From NCBI RefSeq assembly GCF_004296405.1, contig NZ_PSRR01000054.1:1-34433 (forward strand): a stretch of DNA of 34,433 bases, written 5' to 3'. This document shows positions 1 to 7,620 of the stretch, piece by piece; the first letter of the stretch is position 1; each line of letters opens with the position of its first letter. The notes below the pieces were generated by a model. The model worked only from the letters and a program-made list of their open reading frames with translations, did no database searches and was not told where the DNA came from. Both the position numbers and the translations under genes were made by a program. Source of the DNA: Bradyrhizobium sp. Leo170. Lineage in GTDB: Bacteria > Pseudomonadota > Alphaproteobacteria > Rhizobiales > Xanthobacteraceae.

Positions 1-104
1 TGAGGAGCGCGGAACGCGCGTCTCGAAGGATCAGGCCCCGCTGGTGGCCTCGCCCTTAGACGACCGCTGCGCGGTCTCCTCAGGGTGAGGGGACAGATTC
101 GAGT
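1..104. repeat. Palindromic intergenic repeat, cut by the window edge
   Basis: The window opens inside an imperfect inverted repeat: a left half with TGAGGAGCGCG and a right half near 91-104 with CTCCTCAGGGTGAGG, around internal complementary GC-rich segments. I recognise this style of element as common between genes in Bradyrhizobium-type genomes. The rest of the gap to 227 shows no gene or clear promoter. Confidence 0.5.
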
Positions 105-227
105 TCGCGGCTCTCTCATCATTCTCGGTGTCTTCCCCGCGGAGGCGGGTATCCATAACGGAGATTCATTCTCAAACGCTCTCGGTCGTGCTACATCCAA
201 TCCTTCGACTGAAATTGAGCGATCCGA

Positions 228-935
228 TTGGCCAAGACAAAGCGAACTCTGAAGTGGCAGCGTGACCCCGAGGGGATGCGGCTGCGCATCCTCGAAGCGG
301 CGAAGGCGGAGTTCGCCGCTCATGGGCTCGCCGGCGCGCGCGTCGACAGCATCGCCAAGAAGGCCGGCGCCAACAAGCGCATGCTCTATTACCACGTCGG
401 CAACAAGGAGGACCTCTACCTCGAGGTGCTCGAAGGCGCCTATGAGAAGATCCGCGCCGAGGAACGCGGGCTCGATCTCGAGCATCTCGAGCCGCCCGAG
501 GCGATCGCGCGGTTGATCGATTTCACCTGGAACTATTTCATCCGCAATCCGGAATTCCTGGCGCTGCTGAATACCGAGAACCTTGCGAAAGCGCGGCATT
601 TGAAGCGTTCGACCAAGGTCAAATCGATGCATTCGCCGTTCGTCGAGATGATCCGCACCGTGCTGACACGCGGCGTGAAGAGCGGCGATTTCCGTGCCGC
701 GGTCGATCCCGTGCAGCTCTACATCTCGATTGCCGCGCTCGCCTTCTTCTATCTCTCCAACAGCGCGACGCTGAGCGTGATCTTCGGCCGCGATCTCTTG
801 TCGAAGGACGCCCGCGATGAACGGCTGGAGCACATGATTGCGCTGGTGCTGGCGGCGTTGACGGGGAAGTCGATCGCAGCGTTCGGGAAGAGCAAGGCGC
901 CGAAGCTGCAGGTGACCGCGCAGCAGGCGGTTTAG
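228..935 (+). CDS. TetR/AcrR family transcriptional regulator
   Basis: This is a 235-residue protein with the TetR layout: an N-terminal helix-turn-helix domain (about residues 18-64, with the recognition-helix region ending in MLYYHVGNKEDLY) and a helical ligand-binding and dimerisation domain behind it. The frame opens at a TTG codon at 228 with only a weak purine stretch upstream; an ATG at codon 17 (position 276) would still keep the HTH and is an alternative. It lies 209 bp upstream of, and in the same direction as, the ABC-transporter/catabolic operon that starts at 1144, so it is the natural candidate for that operon's ligand-responsive repressor. That regulatory link is inferred from position only. 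The effector is unknown. Confidence 0.88.
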   Translation: MAKTKRTLKWQRDPEGMRLRILEAAKAEFAAHGLAGARVDSIAKKAGANKRMLYYHVGNKEDLYLEVLEGAYEKIRAEERGLDLEHLEPPEAIARLIDFTWNYFIRNPEFLALLNTENLAKARHLKRSTKVKSMHSPFVEMIRTVLTRGVKSGDFRAAVDPVQLYISIAALAFFYLSNSATLSVIFGRDLLSKDARDERLEHMIALVLAALTGKSIAAFGKSKAPKLQVTAQQAV

Positions 936-961
936 CGAAGCGCGAAATTGTTGCATTGCGT

Positions 962-1044
962 CGTCATGGCCGGGCTTGACCCGGCCATCCACGTTTTTCC
1001 AAGTCCATAAGGCGTGGATGCCCGGGTCAAGCCCGGGCATGACG
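962..1044. repeat. Inverted repeat (hairpin element)
   Basis: The arms are roughly 962-993 and 1012-1044 and pair as CGTCATGGCCGGGCTTGACC with GGTCAAGCCCGGGCATGACG, allowing one mismatch, around a short A/T-richer loop. The element sits between the TetR gene and the ABC permease. It happens to be open in the permease frame, which would create a false N-terminal extension of that gene. Confidence 0.8.
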
Positions 1045-1079
1045 ACCGAATGCGCTCAAAATGCCGCGCGAAATCGGGC

Positions 1080-1107
1080 TGGACAGTATTTATCCAACGG
1101 GTTAATT
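1080..1107 (+). promoter_or_regulatory. Candidate promoter with overlapping near-palindrome
   Basis: A TGGACA hexamer (1080-1085) is followed after 16 bp by TTAATT (1102-1107), resembling sigma-70 -35 and -10 boxes. The -10 overlaps an imperfect palindrome, TTATCC-AACG-GGTTAA (1090-1105, five of six pairs match). A TetR operator here would fit the neighbouring regulator at 228. This is a by-eye call on short motifs and is weak. Confidence 0.3.
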
Positions 1108-1143
1108 TCCAATCCGAGAAACGGTCAAGCAGGGAAGCGGAAC

Positions 1144-1953
1144 GTGGCGGAGAGCAAGGAAGCGGGTGGCCTGTCGAGGCTGCTGAATGCGGCGTGGGTG
1201 CGCCCATTTCTGTTCCTGGTGTTCATCGTGGCGGCTTGGGACCTCGCCATCCGCCTGTTCCAAATTCCCGCCTATCAGATCCCGTCGCCGGGCGACGTCG
1301 TCGCCGTGCTGCGAACGGACTGGCCGGAACTATTGCGGCAGTCGTGGCCGACGACCTATGCGACGGTCTGCGGCTTCCTCTTGTCGGCGCTGTTCGGCAT
1401 TCCCGTCGCGATGCTGATCGCGGGATCGAGGACGGTAGAGAGCTATGTCTATCCGCTGCTGGTGTTCTCGCAGTCCGTGCCGAAGATCGCGATCGCGCCG
1501 CTGTTCGTGGTCTGGTTCGGGTTCGGCATCATTCCGAAGGTAATTTCGGCGTTCCTGCTCGGCTTCTTTCCGGTGGTGGTCTCGGCCGTGCAGGGATTCA
1601 AGTCGGTCGATCCGGATATGGTCGATCTCGCGCGTGCGATGCAGGGCAGCCGTTTCCAGGTGTTCCGCGCCGTCAACCTGCCGCATGCGATGCCCGCGAT
1701 CTTTTCGGGGTTGAAAGTGTCAGTGACGCTGGCGGTGGTCGGCGCCGTCGTCGGCGAGTTCGTCGGCTCCAATTCCGGCATCGGCTACGTGATGCAGCGC
1801 TCGATTGGAACCTTTGACTTGCCGACGATGTTCGCAGCGCTGGTGATCCTGGCGCTGCTCGGCGTCATCCTGTTCTGGATCGTCGACCGCATCGAACGCC
1901 TGGTTATTCCCTGGCATGTCAGCCAGCGCGAGGACATTATTTTCGCTTCGTGA
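1144..1953 (+). CDS. ABC transporter permease, NitT/TauT (SsuC-like) family
   Basis: This is an integral membrane permease of about 269 residues, with several hydrophobic helices and the family's cytoplasmic coupling (EAA-type) segment around VDLARAMQGSRFQVFRAVNLP. It should form the channel for the binding protein at 2006 and the ATPase at 2998. I place the start at GTG 1144, preceded by AGGGAAG at 1131-1137. The open frame extends upstream to 976, but that part only translates the palindromic repeat at 962-1044 and is not transporter-like. The chosen length fits the usual 250-270 residues of the family. It is the first gene of the run to 8483; the next gene begins 52 bp downstream. Confidence 0.9.
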   Translation: MAESKEAGGLSRLLNAAWVRPFLFLVFIVAAWDLAIRLFQIPAYQIPSPGDVVAVLRTDWPELLRQSWPTTYATVCGFLLSALFGIPVAMLIAGSRTVESYVYPLLVFSQSVPKIAIAPLFVVWFGFGIIPKVISAFLLGFFPVVVSAVQGFKSVDPDMVDLARAMQGSRFQVFRAVNLPHAMPAIFSGLKVSVTLAVVGAVVGEFVGSNSGIGYVMQRSIGTFDLPTMFAALVILALLGVILFWIVDRIERLVIPWHVSQREDIIFAS

Positions 1954-2005
1954 GTTATTCAGAAGGACAACAACAAGAGGTTTTGGGGAGAGGGAGGAGA
2001 ACAAG

Positions 2006-3001
2006 ATGCGATTGATAGCTGTGGTCTTGGCGACGCTGACCTGGACGGCGATATCGGTGCTTCCGGCATCGGCCGCCGACAAGGTGGTGCTGATGCTCAA
2101 TTGGTATGTCTATGGCGAGCACGCGCCGTTCTATTACGGCAAGGCCAAGGGCATCTATGCCGCCGAGGGCATCGACCTCGAAATCCAGGAAGGCCGCGGC
2201 TCGGCCGCGACCACGCAGGCGGTGGCCGCCAAGACCGCCAATTTCGGCTATGTCGATATTCCCACGATGATGCGCGCGGCGGTGAAGGGCGCGCCCGTCA
2301 TCGCGACCGGCGTGCTCCTACAGACCAGCCCGATGTCGGCGATGGGATTCATCGACAAGAACATCAGGAAACCCGAGGACATCAAGGGCAAGACGGTTGC
2401 GATCACGCCGGCGGATTCCATGACGCAGATCTGGCCGCTGTTCCTGAAGAAGACCGGCCTGAAGGAGAGCGATTTCCAGACGGTTGCCGGCGACGGCCAG
2501 ACCAAGCTGAACGCGGTCATCAACGGTCAGGCTGATATGTTGCTCGGCTACGTCATGGACCAGTCGATGAAGATCAAGGACGCCACCGGCAAGGACGTCT
2601 ATCCGATCAAGTTCGCCGATTACGGTATCCATCTGGTCTCCTCGGGCATCATCGCCAACAGCGACTACGTCAAGGCGAACGCCGATCTCGTTCGCCGCTT
2701 CATGTCGGCGACGACCAAGGCGGTGGAAGCCGCCGAGAAGGAGCCGAAGGCGGCGGCGCAGTCGATCCTCGATGCCAACCCCAAGGGCGGCAAGATCGAC
2801 ACGCTGACGCAGGGCTTTGAGCTGACAATCCCGCTCTATCGCACCGAAGAGACCAAGACCAAGCGGCCGTTCCAGGTCACCGACCAGAACATGAAGGACT
2901 CCGTCGACCTCATGGTCGAATATGGCGGCCTCGATGCCAAGGCCAAGGCCAATCCGAAGGCCTTCTACACCAACGACTATCTGCCGAAAGGCGACTCGTG
3001 A
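2006..3001 (+). CDS. ABC transporter substrate-binding protein, NMT1/THI5-like (NitT/TauT)
   Basis: This is a 331-residue periplasmic solute receptor. Residues 1-24 form a classical signal peptide (MRLIAVV start, hydrophobic core, ASA cleavage site). The mature protein starts with the pattern typical of NMT1/THI5-type receptors: LMLNWYVYGEHAPFYYGKAK, followed by GIYAAEGIDLEI. The start at ATG 2006 is set by a strong Shine-Dalgarno run AGGGAGGAGA at 1991-2000; the frame is open further upstream but that extension would bury the signal peptide. The stop overlaps the ATPase start (GTGA at 2998-3001), showing translational coupling. Relatives bind pyrimidine precursors, taurine, nitrate and aromatic sulfonates, so the substrate cannot be read from the family. 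The downstream enzymes suggest an organic acid or sugar-derived compound. Confidence 0.9.
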   Translation: MRLIAVVLATLTWTAISVLPASAADKVVLMLNWYVYGEHAPFYYGKAKGIYAAEGIDLEIQEGRGSAATTQAVAAKTANFGYVDIPTMMRAAVKGAPVIATGVLLQTSPMSAMGFIDKNIRKPEDIKGKTVAITPADSMTQIWPLFLKKTGLKESDFQTVAGDGQTKLNAVINGQADMLLGYVMDQSMKIKDATGKDVYPIKFADYGIHLVSSGIIANSDYVKANADLVRRFMSATTKAVEAAEKEPKAAAQSILDANPKGGKIDTLTQGFELTIPLYRTEETKTKRPFQVTDQNMKDSVDLMVEYGGLDAKAKANPKAFYTNDYLPKGDS

Positions 3002-3858
3002 AAGCACCTGCAATGAAGCCGGCGACACAGAGCCATATGGATCAACCGGCCGCGCATCTGCGCCTGGTTTCCGACCGTGCCGCCGGCGAGGCATCCGGCA
3101 TCAAGCTGTCCGGAGTCTCCAAGACCTACCGCTCGCGCGACGGCGATGTGCCGTCGCTGCGGCCGCTCGACTTCCACATCAACCAAGGCGAGTTCTTCGT
3201 CGTGGTCGGCCCATCCGGCTGCGGCAAGTCGACCTTGCTGAAGATGATCTCCGGGCTGCTGCCGCCGACATCAGGCGAGATCCTGGTCGAGGGCGAGCCG
3301 GTGACGAAGCCGCACGGCAATGTCGGCATCGTCTTCCAGCACGCGCTGCTGCTCCCGTGGCGGAACATCCTTTCCAATGTGATGCTGCCGATCGACATGA
3401 AGAAGCTGCCGCGGGAAAAGTATCTGCCGCGGGCGAAAGAGCTTCTGAAGCTGGTCGGCCTCGAAGGCTTCGAGAAGAAGCTGCCGTGGCAGCTCTCCGG
3501 CGGCATGCAGCAGCGCGCTTCGATCTGCCGCGCTCTGGTGCATGACCCGAAGATCATGCTGATGGACGAGCCGTTCGGCGCGCTGGACGCGATGACGCGC
3601 GAGCGCATGAATGTCGAGCTGATGCGGATCCAGCGCGAGACCGGCAAGACGGTGCTCCTGATCACGCACTCGATTCCCGAGGCGGTGTTCCTGGCTGACC
3701 GCGTGCTCGTGATGACCGAGCGTCCCGGTGCGATCGCGGCGATCTACGATGTGCCGCTGCCGCGACCGCGCTTGCTGGATGCGATGTCGGATCCGGTCTT
3801 CATGGAGCTGGTGCAGCGCATCCGCAAGCATTTCTTCACCCAAGGCTCGCTGGACTGA
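2998..3858 (+). CDS. ABC transporter ATP-binding protein, NitT/TauT family
   Basis: This cytoplasmic ATPase of 286 residues powers the permease at 1144. All nucleotide-binding motifs are intact: Walker A GPSGCGKST (residues 71-79), Q-loop Gln near 114, signature LSGGMQQR (166-173), Walker B IMLMDEP with catalytic Glu 191, D-loop GALD, and switch His 224. The start is GTG 2998 inside the receptor gene's stop; an ATG five codons later (3013) is possible. The first 35 residues are a poorly conserved extension ahead of the ABC domain, as often seen in this family. The next gene follows after 6 bp. Confidence 0.93.
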   Translation: MKAPAMKPATQSHMDQPAAHLRLVSDRAAGEASGIKLSGVSKTYRSRDGDVPSLRPLDFHINQGEFFVVVGPSGCGKSTLLKMISGLLPPTSGEILVEGEPVTKPHGNVGIVFQHALLLPWRNILSNVMLPIDMKKLPREKYLPRAKELLKLVGLEGFEKKLPWQLSGGMQQRASICRALVHDPKIMLMDEPFGALDAMTRERMNVELMRIQRETGKTVLLITHSIPEAVFLADRVLVMTERPGAIAAIYDVPLPRPRLLDAMSDPVFMELVQRIRKHFFTQGSLD

Positions 3859-3864
3859 GCTTCG

Positions 3865-5268
3865 ATGCCGCCTCGTCTCGTTGTCCGAGATATAGCCCTG
3901 TTCGAACGTCCGGTGAGCTTTGCCCGGCCGTTCCGCTTTGGCTCAGTCGTGGTCAATGCGACTCCGCAGGCTTTCGTGCGGGTGGAGATCGACGTTGAGG
4001 GGAAGGGGCGGGCACCAGGTGCGAGTGCCGAATTCCTGGTGCCGAAATGGTTCGACAAGCGGCCGCAGCTTACGCCGGACGAGACGGTGCAGGAGCTCCG
4101 GCGTTCGCTCTTGATCGCGCGCGAGCTCTATCTCGCGCAATCCGGTTTTGACACCGCGTTCGGCCTGCATGCGGCCTGCATCGGCGCGCAAGTCGAGGCG
4201 TGCGCACGCGACGACATCCCGCCGCTCGCGGCAGCCTATGGACCGGCGGAAATCGACAAGGCGATCCTGGATGCGCTGCTCCGCGCCGTCGGCGTCAACT
4301 TCTTCGACGGCATGGCGCAGAACATTGCCGGCATCGATGCGCGGCTGTCGTCCGATCTCGCGGACGGTGAAATCGCGGCTTTCCTTGCCGGGCGCAAGCG
4401 GCTTCCGCGCGTCTCGATCCGGCACACCGTCGGCCTCGACGACAAGGTCGAAGGCGAGGGCGGCGTTGCCGACGCAAACGAAAATGCAGGCGCGCGCTAC
4501 TTCAAGCTCAAGCTCAACGGCGATCCCGAACATGATGCGGCCAGGCTGATCCGGATCGGCAACGAGCTGGCGACGCTGCCGCATGACTACAAGGTCACGC
4601 TCGACGCCAACGAGCAATACGCCGACCTGGCGGCGCTCGCCACGCTGGTCGACCGCCTCGACCGCGATCACGCATTGCAGCCGATCGCCGCAAAACTGCT
4701 CTATATCGAGCAGCCGATGCCGCGCGACATCACGAAGGCCTCGGCGCTGGGCCCGCTGGCGGCGCGCGGCTTCATCATCGACGAGGCCGATGATTCCTAT
4801 GACGCGTTCCCGGCGGCGCGGGCGCTGGGCTATCGCGGCATCTCCTCGAAATCCTGCAAGGGCCTCTACAAGTCGATCGTCAACGCGACGCGCGCGGCCA
4901 AATGGAGCGCGGACGGCGAAGCGTTCTTTGTCTCGGGCGAGGACCTGACCTGCCAGGCGGGGCTCGCGGTGCAGCAGGATCTCGCGCTCGGCGCATTGAT
5001 CGGCGTTACCCATGCCGAGCGCAACGGGCATCACTACGTCGATGGCTTTGCCGAGACGCCCACTGCCGAGGCGGAGGCATTCCTCTCGGCGCATCCTGAT
5101 CTCTATGTCCGCGACGGCGGAAAAGTCCGCCTCGCCATCCATGACGGCGATCTGTTGACGGGATCGCTGACGACGCCGGGCTTCGCCACATCAGTGCATC
5201 CGGACTGGTCCACCCTATCGCCGTTCGCGCCGCCAACAACAAGAATTCTGCAGGAGCAAGTACTATGA
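3865..5268 (+). CDS. Enolase-superfamily enzyme (mandelate racemase/muconate lactonizing type)
   Basis: This is a 467-residue protein whose C-terminal half is an enolase-superfamily barrel. The visible active-site signature is FKLKL with the KxK pair K214/K216, metal ligands D247 (in LDANEQY), E282 (in YIEQP) and D306 or E307 (in FIIDEAD), then a lysine-rich strand end, SSKSCKG (K329, K332). Lysines on both faces are typical of MLE, dipeptide-epimerase and OSBS-like members; mandelate racemase itself has a His-Asp dyad. The reaction should begin by abstracting a proton alpha to a carboxylate. The protein is longer than the usual 360-400 residues, with an extended N-terminal part. Its stop overlaps the next start (ATGA at 5265-5268). 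I cannot tell racemisation, cycloisomerisation and dehydration apart from sequence alone. Confidence 0.85.
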   Translation: MPPRLVVRDIALFERPVSFARPFRFGSVVVNATPQAFVRVEIDVEGKGRAPGASAEFLVPKWFDKRPQLTPDETVQELRRSLLIARELYLAQSGFDTAFGLHAACIGAQVEACARDDIPPLAAAYGPAEIDKAILDALLRAVGVNFFDGMAQNIAGIDARLSSDLADGEIAAFLAGRKRLPRVSIRHTVGLDDKVEGEGGVADANENAGARYFKLKLNGDPEHDAARLIRIGNELATLPHDYKVTLDANEQYADLAALATLVDRLDRDHALQPIAAKLLYIEQPMPRDITKASALGPLAARGFIIDEADDSYDAFPAARALGYRGISSKSCKGLYKSIVNATRAAKWSADGEAFFVSGEDLTCQAGLAVQQDLALGALIGVTHAERNGHHYVDGFAETPTAEAEAFLSAHPDLYVRDGGKVRLAIHDGDLLTGSLTTPGFATSVHPDWSTLSPFAPPTTRILQEQVL

Positions 5269-6416
5269 CCACCAAACGTCTCGGCCTGATCATGAACGGC
5301 GTCACAGGCCGGATGGGGCTCAACCAGCATCTGATCCGCTCGATCGTCGCGATCCGCAATCAAGGCGGTGTGCTGCTCGCGAATGGCGACCGCATCATGC
5401 CGGATCCGATCCTGGTCGGCCGCGATGCCGAGAAAGTCGGCGCGCTGGCCAAGCGTTTCGAGATCGCGCGCGTCACCACCGACCTCGACAAGGCGCTGGC
5501 TGATCCCAATGACACCGTGTTCTTCGATGCCGCGACCACGCAGGCGCGGCCCTCGCTGCTGACCAAGGCGATCAACGCCGGCAAGCATGTCTATTGCGAG
5601 AAGCCGATCGCGACCAATCTGGAAGAGGCGGTCGCGGTGGTGAAGCTCGCCAACGCCAAGGGCCTCAAGCACGGCACGGTGCAGGACAAGCTGTTCCTTC
5701 CCGGCCTGAAGAAGCTCGCCTTCCTGCGCGACTCCGGCTTCTTCGGCCGCATGCTCTCGGTGCGTGGCGAGTTCGGCTACTGGGTGTTCGAGGGCGGCTG
5801 GCAGGAAGCGCAGCGGCCGTCCTGGAATTACCGCACTGAGGACGGCGGCGGCATCATCCTCGACATGGTCTGCCACTGGCGCTACGTGCTCGACAACCTC
5901 TTCGGCGAGGTGCAGAGCATCTCCTGCCTCGGCACGACCGATATCCCCGAGCGCTATGACGAGAAGGGCAAGGCCTACAAAGCCACGGCAGACGACTCCG
6001 CCTATGCGACCTTCCAGCTCAAGGGCGGCGCGATCGCGCATATCAACATGAGCTGGGTGACACGCGTCTATCGCGACGATCTCGTCACCTTCCAGGTCGA
6101 CGGCACCCACGGCTCGGCGGTGGCGGGGCTCACCGACTGCGTGATCCAGGCGCGGCAGGCGACGCCGCGGCCGGTGTGGAATCCGGACGAGAAGCGGCTG
6201 CACGATTTCTATGCCGACTGGCAGAAGCTGCCTGAGAATGCCGTCTACGACAACGGCTTCAAGGAGCAGTGGGAGATGTTCATCCGCCACGTCTGCGAGG
6301 ACGCTCCCTACAAATACACGCTGCTCGAAGGCGCCAAGGGCGTGCAGCTTGCCGAATGCGCGCTCAAGAGCTGGAAGGAGCGGCGCTGGATCGACGTCGA
6401 ACGGATCAGGCTGTGA
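5265..6416 (+). CDS. Gfo/Idh/MocA family NAD(P)-dependent oxidoreductase
   Basis: This is a 383-residue cytoplasmic dehydrogenase. The N-terminal Rossmann fold starts with LGLIMNGVTGRMG (residues 6-18) and the family's dinucleotide/catalytic motif is YCEKP (E112-K113-P114). The C-terminal half is the mixed alpha/beta substrate domain, including GGIILDMVCHWRYVLDNLFG, where the Asp and His around residues 199-203 match the usual catalytic positions. The start ATG overlaps the preceding stop and has AGGAG shortly upstream. Relatives oxidise or reduce hydroxyls on sugars, inositols and sugar acids, so this is probably the redox step of the operon's pathway. The substrate is unknown. The next gene starts 10 bp downstream. 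Confidence 0.9.
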   Translation: MTTKRLGLIMNGVTGRMGLNQHLIRSIVAIRNQGGVLLANGDRIMPDPILVGRDAEKVGALAKRFEIARVTTDLDKALADPNDTVFFDAATTQARPSLLTKAINAGKHVYCEKPIATNLEEAVAVVKLANAKGLKHGTVQDKLFLPGLKKLAFLRDSGFFGRMLSVRGEFGYWVFEGGWQEAQRPSWNYRTEDGGGIILDMVCHWRYVLDNLFGEVQSISCLGTTDIPERYDEKGKAYKATADDSAYATFQLKGGAIAHINMSWVTRVYRDDLVTFQVDGTHGSAVAGLTDCVIQARQATPRPVWNPDEKRLHDFYADWQKLPENAVYDNGFKEQWEMFIRHVCEDAPYKYTLLEGAKGVQLAECALKSWKERRWIDVERIRL

Positions 6417-6426
6417 GGACAGGATC

Positions 6427-7620
6427 ATGAACAAGCTCGTCCCGCCGATGTCTTCGCTCTCCCTGAAACTGCCGACCGCGGGCGGCGGCCTCGAGACCTA
6501 TCGTCTCGCGGCCTCGCGGACGTTTCCCGCCAAGCTCCAGGGTACGCTGAATCGCGTCGCGTTCTCGGCGGCGCATGTCGTGGCCGACCCACGCGCCGAT
6601 GTCGATCCGTGGCTGACTGCCGCGGTCGACTGGGACAGGACGATCGCGTTCCGCGAACATGTCTGGGATCTGGGACTGGGCGTCGCGGAGGCGATGGACA
6701 CCGCGCAGCGCGGCATGGGGCTCGACTGGACTACCTCGCTCGAATTGATCCGGCGGTCGGTGAACGCGGCCAAGGCGAAGGGCAATGCGCTGGTGTTTTC
6801 CGGCGCCGGCACCGACCACCTCGCGGTGGAGCACGCCAAGACGCTGGACGACGTGATCCGCGCTTATGAGGAGCAGATCGCCGCGATCGAGAAGGTCGGC
6901 GGCCGCATCATCCTGATGTGCTCGCGGGCGTTGGCAAAGCTCGGGCGGAGCGCGGACGACTACGCCAAAGTCTATGACCGCGTGCTGTCGCAGGTCCGCG
7001 AGCCCGTGATCATCCACTGGCTCGGCGACATGTTCGATCCGGCGTTGGCGGGCTATTGGGGCACTGCTGACCTCGACAAGGCGATGGACACGGCGGTTGC
7101 CATCATCAACGGCCATGCGGCGAAGGTTGATGGCGTCAAGGTGTCGCTGCTCGACAAGCAGCGCGAGATCGACATGCGCCGGCGGCTCGATCCGCGCGTC
7201 AAGATGTATACCGGCGACGACTTCAACTATGCTGACCTGATCGCCGGCGACGAGCAGGGCTTCTCTCACGCGCTGCTCGGCATCTTCGATGCGATCGCGC
7301 CGGCGGCATCCTACGCGCTGTCGCGATTGGCCGCGGGCGACGAGGCAGGCTTCCACGACGTGCTGGGGCCGACGGTGCCGCTGTCGCGTCACATCTTCAA
7401 GGCGCCGACGCGCTTCTACAAGACCGGCATCGTGTTCATGGCCTATCTCAACGGGCACCAGGATCACTTCACCATGGTCGGCGGACAGGAGAGCGCGCGC
7501 TCGACGCTGCATCTCGCCGAACTGTTCCGCCTCGCCGACGCGGCCGGCCTGCTCGCCAATCCGGAATTGGCGACACGGCGGATGAAGACGGTGCTGGCAA
7601 CGCGCGGTATCGAGTCCTGA
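6427..7620 (+). CDS. DUF993 / dihydrodipicolinate synthase-like aldolase family protein
   Basis: I recognise this 397-residue protein as a DUF993-type member of the dihydrodipicolinate synthase (class I aldolase) TIM-barrel group, from features such as AEAMDTAQRGMGLDW (about residues 87-101) and the strand VDGVKVSLLD near 234-243, where K238 is a candidate Schiff-base lysine. The family has no established reaction that I know of; by fold it may cleave or form a C-C bond next to a keto group. The start at ATG 6427 follows AGGACAGG; the frame is open upstream to 6211, but that would overlap the dehydrogenase gene. The stop overlaps the next start (TGATG), indicating coupling. Its place after an enolase-type enzyme and a dehydrogenase is the main functional clue. 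Confidence 0.75.
   Translation: MNKLVPPMSSLSLKLPTAGGGLETYRLAASRTFPAKLQGTLNRVAFSAAHVVADPRADVDPWLTAAVDWDRTIAFREHVWDLGLGVAEAMDTAQRGMGLDWTTSLELIRRSVNAAKAKGNALVFSGAGTDHLAVEHAKTLDDVIRAYEEQIAAIEKVGGRIILMCSRALAKLGRSADDYAKVYDRVLSQVREPVIIHWLGDMFDPALAGYWGTADLDKAMDTAVAIINGHAAKVDGVKVSLLDKQREIDMRRRLDPRVKMYTGDDFNYADLIAGDEQGFSHALLGIFDAIAPAASYALSRLAAGDEAGFHDVLGPTVPLSRHIFKAPTRFYKTGIVFMAYLNGHQDHFTMVGGQESARSTLHLAELFRLADAAGLLANPELATRRMKTVLATRGIES

Noticed and set aside
976..1143. N-terminal extension of the ABC permease
   Set aside because: It translates the palindromic repeat at 962-1044; a good ribosome binding site precedes GTG 1144, and the shorter protein has the family's length.
5103..6434. Long open frame of 443 codons on the - strand
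   Set aside because: It lies antisense to the Gfo/Idh gene, has Arg/Asp/His-rich composition typical of GC-rich shadow frames, and shows no recognisable motif.
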